Shown here in pieces: positions 16,668 to 24,043 of a stretch of DNA of 29,673 bases. Position 1 is the first letter of the stretch. Each line of letters opens with the position of its first letter. The notes beneath the pieces are model-generated. The model did no database searches, was not told the DNA's origin, and saw nothing but the letters and a program-made list of their open reading frames with translations. The translations under genes and the position numbers were made by a program. The DNA is taken from NCBI GenBank assembly GCA_945877525.1, contig CAMDVP010000007.1:1-29673 (forward strand), read 5' to 3'. This DNA comes from an uncultured Clostridia bacterium. Lineage in GTDB: Bacteria; Bacillota; Clostridia; Christensenellales; Aristaeellaceae.

Positions 16668-16919
16668 TCAGCCCTGCAGGCCGTTTTCCTGACGCTCCAT
16701 GTTTTCCACAACCACGTCGTAGATGTCTCCCAGGGAGGCGCAGTATTCCAGCACCTTCCAGGGCTCGTTGGTATGGTAGTGAATCTTGATCAGCTCGTCG
16801 TCGCCCACGGCCAGCAGGCAGTCGCCTTTGAAGTTGCTGGTGAAGTAATCGTTGATGGCGTCCTCATCAAGGTCATGGCCCTCGATGAGCAGCTGGGTGT
16901 CAAACTTGAATTCAAGCAT
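16668..16919 (-). CDS. Stand-alone FakA/YloV (DAK-like) C-terminal segment protein
   Basis: An 83-residue protein that resembles part of the long kinase FakA/YloV, the fatty-acid kinase once annotated as a dihydroxyacetone-kinase fusion. The segment GDCLLAVGDDELIKIHYHTNEPWKVLEYCASLGDI (residues about 32-66) follows the FakA pattern of GDSLxVVGDDxLIKVHxHTNxPGxVLEYAxxxGEL, and the ending VVENMERQ matches xIxNMREQ. The kinase (Dak2) and FakB-binding parts are absent. The gene has its own AAAGGAG site and a complete ATG-to-stop frame, so it is not obviously a broken gene. The FakA match is from memory of the family; what the lone domain does is unknown. It lies alone, between two terminators. Confidence 0.8.
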   Translation of the reverse strand: MLEFKFDTQLLIEGHDLDEDAINDYFTSNFKGDCLLAVGDDELIKIHYHTNEPWKVLEYCASLGDIYDVVVENMERQENGLQG

Positions 16920-17041
16920 GGCTTTTTCTCCTTTTTATGGAATCCGCATGCGCGTTCAGCGGAGGAAGCCGGGCTCCCCCCTGCCCTATGGTATCACATT
17001 TTGCGCATAAACGCCATCATTTTTTTGCGCGTCCGGGCATG

Positions 17042-17074
17042 AAAAAGGCGCGGCCGATGGAAACCGGCCGCGCC
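17042..17074 (-). terminator. Rho-independent terminator after the QueD-like gene
   Basis: Perfect 10-bp arms GGCGCGGCCG (17047-17056) and CGGCCGCGCC (17065-17074) are followed on the minus strand by TTTTT (17042-17046). It lies 10 bp after the QueD-like stop codon and closes the PerR-rubrerythrin-QueD-like group. Confidence 0.9.
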
Positions 17075-17084
17075 GCAGCGCTGC

Positions 17085-17651
17085 TTATGCCTTGCGATAG
17101 CCGCACTTGGGGCACACGCCGTTTTCGTTCAGCGCGATGCCGCACAGCGGGCAGCGATCCATCTCCCGGCGGGGCTCATAGGTCTCGGAGGCCTTGTTCA
17201 CGCCGCTGGTGAAGGTCAGCTTGACAATGTTCAGCTTGTCCTTGAGCAGGTCGTAGACAATTTTGATCATGCCCTCGACGGTCATGGTTTCCTTGGTCAC
17301 CACCAGGCGGCAGTCGGGATAAGCGGTGGCCAGCTCCGTCTGGAAGGCGGGGCCCTTCATCTTGTTGTTGGGATGGCCGTTGCGGATGCCCTGCTTTTCA
17401 TACACGTCAAGGATAGCGGGCAGCAGGGGGTCGTCTTCCCGTAAAATCAGGGCGTGGTCGAAGTTCTTCAGCACTTCCCAGGCGGTTTTCTGGATTTCGT
17501 TGCAGGGGAAAACCATGTTGACGCCGGGGTTGACAGTGTCCTCCACCTCGATGGTGAGCACGCCGGTATGGCCGTGCAGATACTGAGCCTCGCCGCGGAA
17601 ACCGTAAAACCGATGGGCATACTGCAGGTCAAGGGTGGTAATGCTTCTCAT
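17085..17651 (-). CDS. QueD/PTPS-fold protein with C-terminal zinc ribbon, catalytic Cys absent
   Basis: A 188-residue protein of the 6-pyruvoyl-tetrahydropterin synthase/6-carboxytetrahydropterin synthase fold. The zinc ligands are His13 (in YAHRF) and His26 and His28 (in LHGH); FDH at 64-66 and TVEG near 125 fit the later active-site region. Canonical QueD has Cys four residues before the HGH His; here that position is Ala22, preceded by Glu21, so standard QueD chemistry is doubtful. Some PTPS-III proteins use Glu in this region, but at an offset I could not confirm. Residues about 166-185 add a C4 zinc ribbon (CPLC and CPKC). ATG 17651 follows GGAGGAGG. It is 65 bp after rubrerythrin, and no other queuosine or folate gene is nearby. 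Confidence 0.82.
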   Translation of the reverse strand: MRSITTLDLQYAHRFYGFRGEAQYLHGHTGVLTIEVEDTVNPGVNMVFPCNEIQKTAWEVLKNFDHALILREDDPLLPAILDVYEKQGIRNGHPNNKMKGPAFQTELATAYPDCRLVVTKETMTVEGMIKIVYDLLKDKLNIVKLTFTSGVNKASETYEPRREMDRCPLCGIALNENGVCPKCGYRKA

Positions 17652-17716
17652 TTGGTCAAACCTCCTCCTTTTTGATAATCAACGGGATGGTATTGCTTGA
17701 AGCGCAGGCGGGGAAA

Positions 17717-18259
17717 TCAATAGTTCTCCGCATGAACCTCGAAGTAGCTCTGGGGATGGGCGCAGACGGGGCAGACCTGGGGGGCCTTGGTGCCAACGAC
17801 GATGTGTCCGCAGTTGCGGCACTCCCAAACCTTGACCTCGCTCTTTTCAAACACGGCGGCGGTTTCCACGTTCTTCAGCAGGGCGCGGTAGCGCTCCTCG
17901 TGATGCTTCTCGATTTCGCCAACCATGCGGAACTTCGCCGCCAGCTCCGGGAAGCCTTCTTCCTCGGCGGTCTTGGCAAAGCCGGCATACATGTCGGTCC
18001 ACTCGTAGTTCTCGCCCTCGGCGGCGGCAAGCAGGTTGGCCGCGGTGTCGCCAATGCCGCCCAACTCCTTGAACCACATCTTGGCGTGCTCCTTCTCGTT
18101 GTCCGCGGTCTTCAGGAACAGCGCGGCGATCTGCTCAAAGCCGCCCTTCTTGGCGACAGAGGCAAAGTAGGTGTACTTGTTGCGGGCACCGGATTCGCCG
18201 TCAAAGGCTGCGTGAAGGTTCTTCTCCGTCTGGGTGCCGGCATACTTGTTCTGGGGCAT
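17717..18259 (-). CDS. rbr: Rubrerythrin
   Basis: Rubrerythrin reduces hydrogen peroxide in the cytoplasm of anaerobes through a di-iron centre fed by a rubredoxin-type site. The 180-residue protein has the usual length. The ferritin-like helices carry Glu22 (GESGA), ExxH at 55-58 and ExxH at 117-120. The C-terminal rubredoxin-like domain has Cys147, Cys150, Cys163 and Cys166. ATG 18259 is the start because MPQNKYAGTQTEKNL is the typical N-terminus and AAGGAGG precedes it; the longer open frame upstream lies within the PerR gene. It overlaps the 3' end of the PerR gene by 59 nt and is probably co-transcribed from the PerR promoter and peroxide-inducible. Confidence 0.97.
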   Translation of the reverse strand: MPQNKYAGTQTEKNLHAAFDGESGARNKYTYFASVAKKGGFEQIAALFLKTADNEKEHAKMWFKELGGIGDTAANLLAAAEGENYEWTDMYAGFAKTAEEEGFPELAAKFRMVGEIEKHHEERYRALLKNVETAAVFEKSEVKVWECRNCGHIVVGTKAPQVCPVCAHPQSYFEVHAENY

Positions 18260-18707
18260 GGGTGATTCCTCCTTCATGATTTGTGTGATCTGAAAGCTCC
18301 TCGCGGGGAGCGGGCTTGTGGTGATTCGCCGCGGCGCAGGCAGGGCAAAGCCCCTCGAAAACCAGGCGGTGCCGCGTGATCTGGAAGCCGGTGGCCTGCT
18401 CCACCGCCGCGTCGTCCTCCGGGCGGTAGGCAATGGGTGCATCCACCACCTGCCCGCATCGGGTGCAGTACAGGTGATAGTGCTGATCCTGCCGCAGGTC
18501 GTAGCGATCTGCCCCGGGAATGCGGGCATGGGTGATTTCTCCCTGGGCGGCCAGCTCAGCCAGGTTGCGGTATACAGTGCCGCGGCTGATTTTCCCGTCT
18601 GCCCGGCGGGCGTCCAGGTAGATCTGGTCTGCAGTGGGGTGATCGTTGCGGGCCCGAACGGCCTCCAGCACCTGCAGGCGCTGCCGGGTAGTGCGCTTTC
18701 CTTTCAT
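18201..18707 (-). CDS. perR: Fur family peroxide-responsive repressor, PerR-like
   Basis: A 168-residue Fur-superfamily regulator. The winged helix lies in residues about 5-62 with the recognition segment SRGTVYRNLAEL. All five regulatory metal ligands of Bacillus PerR have counterparts: His23 (HPTADQIY), Asp70, His76 and His78 (HYH) and Asp89 (VDAP). The structural zinc Cys pairs are Cys81/Cys84 and Cys121/Cys124. This pattern, with rubrerythrin adjacent, supports PerR over Fur or Zur. About 40 residues follow the last Cys pair, longer than usual, and run 59 nt into the rubrerythrin gene. ATG 18707 follows GAGGG. A 7-1-7 dyad at its promoter suggests autoregulation. Confidence 0.9.
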   Translation of the reverse strand: MKGKRTTRQRLQVLEAVRARNDHPTADQIYLDARRADGKISRGTVYRNLAELAAQGEITHARIPGADRYDLRQDQHYHLYCTRCGQVVDAPIAYRPEDDAAVEQATGFQITRHRLVFEGLCPACAAANHHKPAPREELSDHTNHEGGITHAPEQVCRHPDGEEPSRSL

Positions 18708-18729
18708 CGTTGTCCCTCACTAACGATAT

Positions 18730-18771
18730 TAGGACTTAATCCTATTATACTCATTCTTTGCCTTTTGTCAA
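18730..18771 (-). promoter_or_regulatory. PerR-type promoter and 7-1-7 operator
   Basis: On the minus strand TTGACA (18766-18771) and TATAAT (18744-18749) are 16 bp apart. Directly downstream, 18730-18744 forms a dyad TAGGACT-T-AATCCTA that pairs at 6 of 7 positions, the 7-1-7 layout of PerR/Fur boxes, and it overlaps one base of the -10. Bound PerR would block transcription of perR-rbr. Confidence 0.8.
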
Positions 18772-18779
18772 GGCGAAAA

Positions 18780-19736
18780 TCACAGGCTGCACACGTTTTG
18801 CTTTTCGCCCCGGAGATAGGCATAGGTGTTCTCAAAGGCAATATGCGCCCTGCGAACCATGGCCTCTTCGGACAGGAAGGCCACATGGGGGGTGAGCAGA
18901 GCGTTTTTCGCGTGGAGCAGCGGCTCGGTATCGGGGATGGGCGGCTCCACGTTGAACACATCCACCGCTGCGCCGGCGATACGCCCCTCGTTGAGAGCAT
19001 CCGCCAGGGCGGCACTGTCCACAATGGGGCCGCGGGCGCAGTTGACAAGCAGGGCGGAGGGCTTCATCAGGCCGATCAGCTTCCGGCTGATCAGCCCACG
19101 GGTAGCAGGGGTGTTGGGGGTGTGGATGGTCACAATGTCGCTCTGCGCCATCAGCGTTTCCAGGGATACATAGGTCACGCCCAGGGCCTCGATCTCCGGG
19201 CGGCGGGTGCGGCTGGCAGCAATGACCTTCGCGCCGAAGGCCAGGAACAGCCGGGCAACCATGGCGCCAATGCGGCCCGTGCCCACGATGCCCACCGTGC
19301 GCCCGGCAATCTCCCGGCCACAAAGTCCTGCGCTGGTGCCGCCGCTGCGCACAGCCTCGCCGCACTCGGGCAGGCGGCGCAGGAGGGAAATGGTCATGCC
19401 GATGACCAGCTCCGCCACAGTCTGGTTGGAGTAGTTGGCGGCGTTGCATACGGTCACACCCCGGCTGCGGCAGGCGTTCAGGCCCACATGGTCAATGCCG
19501 GTGAAGGCTACGTTCAGCAGCCGAAGCGCCGGGCAGGCTTCCACGACCTCATCGGGAAAGGGATTGTTGGCAATCATGACCACCTCGCATTCCTGGCTGC
19601 GGCGCTTCAATTCTTCGGGGTCGGTGGTTTTCTGGTCATAATAGACCCATGTGTGTCCCGCGTCCAGAATGGGCTGCGCCAGGCGATCGATCAGCTCGCG
19701 CGAAACACCGAGGGGTTCCAGCAGGGCAATTTTCAT
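18780..19736 (-). CDS. D-2-hydroxyacid dehydrogenase family protein (SerA-like)
   Basis: A 318-residue NAD-dependent D-isomer 2-hydroxyacid dehydrogenase, which interconverts 2-oxo and D-2-hydroxy acids. The nucleotide-binding motif GTGRIG is at 152-157, and the catalytic residues are Arg235 (CARGP), Glu264 (VFNVEPP) and His284 (TPHVAF), all intact. The length fits hydroxypyruvate/glyoxylate reductase-like members; there is no ACT domain, so a full phosphoglycerate dehydrogenase is less likely. ATG 19736 overlaps the TGA of the GH31 gene (ATGA), with AAGGAGG upstream inside that gene. Its pairing with a glycosidase suggests handling of a sugar-acid or glycerate-type intermediate (inference). 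Confidence 0.94.
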   Translation of the reverse strand: MKIALLEPLGVSRELIDRLAQPILDAGHTWVYYDQKTTDPEELKRRSQECEVVMIANNPFPDEVVEACPALRLLNVAFTGIDHVGLNACRSRGVTVCNAANYSNQTVAELVIGMTISLLRRLPECGEAVRSGGTSAGLCGREIAGRTVGIVGTGRIGAMVARLFLAFGAKVIAASRTRRPEIEALGVTYVSLETLMAQSDIVTIHTPNTPATRGLISRKLIGLMKPSALLVNCARGPIVDSAALADALNEGRIAGAAVDVFNVEPPIPDTEPLLHAKNALLTPHVAFLSEEAMVRRAHIAFENTYAYLRGEKQNVCSL

Positions 19737-22174
19737 AAAAGAATTCCTCCTTCTTCATGCAATGGCAGGGCCGCGGTCATGCTTTGTCCGTCGTAGTGAA
19801 TGGAAACGCCTTGCTTCCACCCCGCCAGGCGCAGCAGGAACCGCCGCGCCTGAGGCATGCCGGGGTAGCTGCCCTGCCGTGCAGAGAAACTCAGGGTGCG
19901 GGTCGTGTCGTTCCAGTGCAGGGCAATGCGGGCGCATTCGCCCTGCTCGTAGCCATAGCCGTCCCCCGCGTCGTCGTACAGGATGAAATCACCGTCCGCA
20001 CCGGGGTAGACCATAAGGGTGATGTCAGGGTTGGCGATTTCCCCCACATGCTGCTGCACAGGCCCCAGGGGAAGGATGGCACCAGCCCGGACAAACATGG
20101 GCACCGTGTCCAGCGGCGCGGCGGCCATGACGGTCTGCCCGCCGTGGATGGGCGTGCCATCCTCCCAGGCGTACCAGTCCGTGCCTGCGGGCAGATAGAC
20201 CTGCTCCCGCCAGTCAGGCTGCTCATTCTTTTGGCCGAAGGGGCCATGTTCCATCCAGCGGGTGACGGGCTTGGCCAGGATGAAATCCCCCAGCAGCAGC
20301 TCATCCCCCACGGCGGTCAGGGCCGTGTCTCCGGGGAACATCAGCGCCGGGATGCGCAGCATGGGCATGCCCGTGCGGGTGCATGCGTCCGCCAGGGCGT
20401 ACAGGTAGGGTACCAGGCGGCTGCGCAGTCGGATGGCCTTCTCGATGGCGTCGTACCAGGGGGTGCCTTTCTCGCCAAAGCGCCAGATTTCCCGGGGCGT
20501 GCCCGTGCCGTGGGAGCGCATCATGGGCAAAAGCATCCCCAGCTGCAGCCAGCGGACATACAGCTCCCGGTAGCCGGGATCATCCACACCTCCCTCGAAA
20601 TCGCCCTGCGCAAACCATACCCCCTCCCAGGTCTGCGGGAAGAACCCGCCCGCGTCCGTGGTCCAGTAGCACTCGCCCGTGGCGCAGTAGTTCAGCCCCT
20701 CCGGCACCTGACGGCGCAGCACCTCCCAGCTGGAGCTGACATCCCCCGACCAGGTGAAGGTACCGTAGCGGTGCTGACCGGCGTAGGAGGAGCGGGTCAG
20801 GTTCAGCACCCGCTTGCCGGAGTTCTCGCCGCGCTGGCCCTCATAGATGCCCATGGAGTGGTACAGGCTGTACAGGTTGATTTTCCCGGGGTCAAGGTAC
20901 TTCCTGGCCTCCGCGATGTTCTCAGCGGCGCGCTCGAAGGGCTCGGGCTTGATGGCCCCATGCCAGTCCGCCTCGAAGGGCTCGGAGCAGTCGCACCACC
21001 ACGCGTCGATGCCGTGGCGGAACAGGCCCTCGCTGGCCTGCTTCCAGTACAGCGTCCGCGCGTCCGGGTTAAACGCGTCGTAGATTATCCGGTTGCCCAG
21101 CATGTAGCCGTGATCCAGCATGTCCCGCCGGTTTTCGTTTCGGTCACCCTGCATGGAGGGCCAGATGGAGATCATCATTTTCGCGCCCATGGCATGCAGC
21201 CGGTCGGTGAGGTTGCCGGGATCGGGAAAACGCTCCCGGTCGAAGGTCTTGTACCCCCACTGGCCCTCGGGCCAGCTTTGCCAGTCCAGGACGATCATAT
21301 CCAGGGGGACTTCCCTGCGGCGGTATTCCGACACCACGTCCAGCAGCTCCTGTGCGTCCCTGTAACGCTCCTTGGACTGCACATAGCCGAAGGCGTACCG
21401 GGGCGGCAGGGGCGTGATGCCGGTAAGGGCGGCATAGGTCTGCATCACGCCCGGGTAGCCCCCGGCCATGAAGTAGTAGGACATTTCATCCGCGCAGTCG
21501 GCGTAGAGGTAGGAGCCTTCTGCGTCATCATGGAACACCATCATGCAGCCCAGGTCAAACAGCATACCCCAGCCTTTGGTGGACACCAGCACCGGCACCA
21601 CGGCCTTCATGTTGTGCTGGTACAGCTCGCGGGTCTTGCCCCGCAGGTTGCCGTAGCCCTCCTCATGGGAACCCAGGCCGTACAGGCCCTCCTCCGGGGC
21701 AAAGGTAAAGGACTGCTTGCAGGCGTAGGCCTTACGCACTTCGTGGGTTTCGTAGTCGTCAGCGGAAGCGCGCACGCCGTCCACGCTCTGGCGCAGGGTG
21801 ATTTCGCCCTGGCCGGAGAAGGTGTTCACCAGCACGGGCTTTTCCTGCAATACGCAGGGGCGGCGCTGATCCTCCCGCAGGAGGATGTGTCCAGCCTCGT
21901 CATAGAAGGTGATGCTGCCGTATGCCTTGTCAATGGCGGCGGTGATGCCCCCGGCGCAAGCGCGGATGGTTCGGTCATCCTGGGTCACGGATAATTCACC
22001 GGGCTCCCGGTGGATGACCACGTCGCTTTCCACGGGGAGGAATTCCTCCCGCAGTGTCCGGGTTACCCGCAGCGCCCCGGACTGCAGGGCCTCCGCCCGC
22101 AGGCGCAGCGTGTGTTTTCCCTGGGAAAAGGCGCAAATGACCGCACCGGGGGTCTGACTGATATGGGTGAACAT
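19733..22174 (-). CDS. GH31 family alpha-glycosidase
   Basis: An 813-residue glycoside hydrolase of family 31, which includes retaining alpha-glucosidases and alpha-xylosidases. An N-terminal beta-sandwich covers residues to about 255. The catalytic barrel shows VLDWQSWPEGQWGYKTFD at about 295-312, ISIWPS at 335-340, the nucleophile Asp395 in WWCDCSEPF, the acid/base Asp478 in FTWSGD, and MMRSHG at 551-556. C-terminal beta domains follow. No signal peptide is present, so it should act on imported oligosaccharides. Alpha-glucosidase versus alpha-xylosidase cannot be decided by eye; the arabinose/xylan-type neighbours make xyloglucan- or starch-derived substrates both plausible. ATG 22174 follows AAAGGAG. 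Its stop overlaps the hydroxyacid dehydrogenase start by 4 bp. Confidence 0.95.
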   Translation of the reverse strand: MFTHISQTPGAVICAFSQGKHTLRLRAEALQSGALRVTRTLREEFLPVESDVVIHREPGELSVTQDDRTIRACAGGITAAIDKAYGSITFYDEAGHILLREDQRRPCVLQEKPVLVNTFSGQGEITLRQSVDGVRASADDYETHEVRKAYACKQSFTFAPEEGLYGLGSHEEGYGNLRGKTRELYQHNMKAVVPVLVSTKGWGMLFDLGCMMVFHDDAEGSYLYADCADEMSYYFMAGGYPGVMQTYAALTGITPLPPRYAFGYVQSKERYRDAQELLDVVSEYRRREVPLDMIVLDWQSWPEGQWGYKTFDRERFPDPGNLTDRLHAMGAKMMISIWPSMQGDRNENRRDMLDHGYMLGNRIIYDAFNPDARTLYWKQASEGLFRHGIDAWWCDCSEPFEADWHGAIKPEPFERAAENIAEARKYLDPGKINLYSLYHSMGIYEGQRGENSGKRVLNLTRSSYAGQHRYGTFTWSGDVSSSWEVLRRQVPEGLNYCATGECYWTTDAGGFFPQTWEGVWFAQGDFEGGVDDPGYRELYVRWLQLGMLLPMMRSHGTGTPREIWRFGEKGTPWYDAIEKAIRLRSRLVPYLYALADACTRTGMPMLRIPALMFPGDTALTAVGDELLLGDFILAKPVTRWMEHGPFGQKNEQPDWREQVYLPAGTDWYAWEDGTPIHGGQTVMAAAPLDTVPMFVRAGAILPLGPVQQHVGEIANPDITLMVYPGADGDFILYDDAGDGYGYEQGECARIALHWNDTTRTLSFSARQGSYPGMPQARRFLLRLAGWKQGVSIHYDGQSMTAALPLHEEGGILL

Positions 22175-22204
22175 GGAACTACTCCTTTCGGTTCATGCGC
22201 CTGT

Positions 22205-22213
22205 ATTATACCA
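22205..22213 (-). promoter_or_regulatory. Extended -10 promoter of the GH31 gene
   Basis: On the minus strand TATAAT (22205-22210) is preceded by TGG, an extended -10; no convincing -35 exists. It lies 31 bp upstream of the GH31 ATG. Confidence 0.6.
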
Positions 22214-22289
22214 TAGCTGTGGACACAGGGGAAATAGCATGTCTGCAATTTCTGTCCCGTTTTTGGCACGTTTCAGCCTGTTTTCTGTC

Positions 22290-22319
22290 TGGACGCGGGA
22301 ACAGGCGTGGGTGTATAAT
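22290..22319 (+). promoter_or_regulatory. Promoter of the GH51 operon
   Basis: TATAAT (22314-22319) has a weak TGGACG -35 (22290-22295) 18 bp upstream. It leaves a leader of about 100 nt before the GH51 ATG and is divergent from the GH31 promoter. The weak -35 suggests that an activator may be needed. Confidence 0.6.
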
Positions 22320-22340
22320 GGATAATAGGTTATCTTGGAG

Positions 22341-22363
22341 CCGGCGGCATGAATGCGCGCCGG
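22341..22363. repeat. Inverted repeat in the GH51 leader
   Basis: Arms CCGGCGGCAT (22341-22350) and ATGCGCGCCGG (22353-22363) pair over 10 bp with one bulged G. It lies about 25 bp after the predicted transcript start and could be a regulator site or a leader hairpin. It is unrelated to the GCTAA/TTAGC dyads. Confidence 0.55.
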
Positions 22364-22423
22364 AAACGTATTTCAGGCAAACAAAGCAAAATATTTTGCG
22401 GATGAAGAACAGGAGCATGCAAC

Positions 22424-24037
22424 ATGAAAAAGGCAAGGATGACCCTGCACCCCTCTTACCGGATTGGAGAAATCTCTCCGCGGCTGTTCGGCGCGTTTCT
22501 GGAGCCTATCGGCTCCATGGTGGACGGCAGCATGTACAATCCCAGGCACCCCACCGCCGATGGGCAGGGCATGCGCGGCGACATGATTGCAGCCCTGCGG
22601 GAAACCGGGCTGCCTTCCGTCCGCCTGCCCGGAGGAAACTTCGTCTCCGGTTGGAACTGGAAGGATTCCATCGGCCCCAGGGAGCAGCGCAAAACGCACC
22701 TCGACCTGGCCTGGCATCAGTTTATATCCAACGAGGTGGGGCATGACGAGTACCTGCAGTGGGCCGGGAAAATCGGCTCGGAAGCCATGTATACCATCAA
22801 TTTGGGCACCGGCGGGCTGAACGACGCCCGGGATATTGTGGAATACACCAACTTTGAGGGCGGCACCTACTGGTCCGACTTGCGGAAAAAGTACGGTCAC
22901 AGCGCGCCCTACGGGGTGAAAACCTGGTATCTGGGCAACGAGATGGACGGCTGCTGGCAGATTGCCTCCTGGGAAAAGAACCCCGCAGGCTACGGCGTGC
23001 TGGTCAATGAAACCTCCAAGGTGATGAAATTTGTCGATCCCACCATTGAAACGGTGGCCTGCGTGTCCTCCTCGCCCTTCATGAGCCACTACCCGGAATG
23101 GGACCGCAAGGTGCTGGAGGAATGCTACGACGTGGTGGACATGGTGTCCCTGCACCACTATCACGCCGCCCCCGAGGGCAACATTCCCGCGTTGCTGGCG
23201 GGCTATCAGGCGTTTGAAAACTACATCAATACGGAAATCGCCCTGTGCGACTATATGAAAACCCACCTGCGTTCGGGCAAGACCATGATGCTGTCCTTTG
23301 ACGAATACGGCAGCTCCCTGCGCCCGGTGAAAAAGCTTCATTACGGGCGCAACGGCCGCCTGCCTGCCGACGCCTACTATTCCTTTGACCCCGGGCAGAA
23401 GTTTGTCCGCCATGATCCGGACGACTGGAGCACCCGGCGCAATCCGCCGGACTGCGGGGATATGCTCAAGGCCCTGAGCACCGCCGGTGTGATGCTGACA
23501 CTTCTGCGCCATGCCGACCGGGTAAAAATCGGCTGCGCCACCGGCGGTCTTGGCGACCTGTGCGCCACCAGCCGCGAGCATGTGTGGCGGAGCGCGTCCT
23601 ACTATCCCTTCACCGATATGATCCGCCTGGCCCGGGGCGTGTCCCTGCAGGCGGTGATGGAATGCGATCATTATACCGTGGAGGGCTACGCCATCGACGA
23701 TGTGACCCAGTATGAGGGCTTTGAGCATGTGGAATCCCTGCAGTATGCCGCCGCCCTCAGCGATACGGAGGACGAATTGAATGTGTTCCTCATCAATGCC
23801 GATGGTGGGGAAGCTCAGGAGGTCACGCTGGATGTGCGCGGCTTTGAGGGCTTTGCGCTGGAGGAGCATACGACGCTGTTTTCTGAGGATCTGAACGCGC
23901 GGAATTCCTACGAGCAGCCCCGGACCATCATGCCCCGGAGCGTGCCGGATACCCGGTGCGAAAAGGGCGTGTGCACGGCGGTGCTGCCCCCGCTTTCATG
24001 GAATGTGCTGCGCCTGCGCAGAAAAGGGAAAGGGTGA
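22424..24037 (+). CDS. GH51 alpha-L-arabinofuranosidase
   Basis: A 537-residue family 51 alpha-L-arabinofuranosidase, which removes terminal arabinofuranosyl groups from arabinan and arabinoxylan oligosaccharides. SPRLFGAFLEPIG at residues 18-30 is the family's N-terminal signature, RLPGGNFVSGWNW lies at 67-79, the acid/base is Glu173 in YLGNEMDG, and the nucleophile is Glu294 in SFDEYG. A C-terminal beta domain covers the last 130 residues or so. No signal peptide, so cytoplasmic. The ATG follows AGGAG by 8 nt. It is the first gene of a six-gene plus-strand run with gaps of 6 to 23 bp. Specificity for arabinofuranose is well supported by the family, although a few members act on other beta-linkages. 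Confidence 0.94.
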   Translation: MKKARMTLHPSYRIGEISPRLFGAFLEPIGSMVDGSMYNPRHPTADGQGMRGDMIAALRETGLPSVRLPGGNFVSGWNWKDSIGPREQRKTHLDLAWHQFISNEVGHDEYLQWAGKIGSEAMYTINLGTGGLNDARDIVEYTNFEGGTYWSDLRKKYGHSAPYGVKTWYLGNEMDGCWQIASWEKNPAGYGVLVNETSKVMKFVDPTIETVACVSSSPFMSHYPEWDRKVLEECYDVVDMVSLHHYHAAPEGNIPALLAGYQAFENYINTEIALCDYMKTHLRSGKTMMLSFDEYGSSLRPVKKLHYGRNGRLPADAYYSFDPGQKFVRHDPDDWSTRRNPPDCGDMLKALSTAGVMLTLLRHADRVKIGCATGGLGDLCATSREHVWRSASYYPFTDMIRLARGVSLQAVMECDHYTVEGYAIDDVTQYEGFEHVESLQYAAALSDTEDELNVFLINADGGEAQEVTLDVRGFEGFALEEHTTLFSEDLNARNSYEQPRTIMPRSVPDTRCEKGVCTAVLPPLSWNVLRLRRKGKG

Positions 24038-24043
24038 TGGTAT

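Noticed and set aside
18260..18529. N-terminal extension of rubrerythrin
   Set aside because: The open frame runs upstream, but the added residues fall within PerR in another frame, and the standard rubrerythrin start with AAGGAGG is at 18259.
19757..21994. A 745-residue plus-strand open frame antisense to GH31
   Set aside because: The GH31 gene on the minus strand has complete catalytic motifs; the opposite frame shows no domain and is a shadow.
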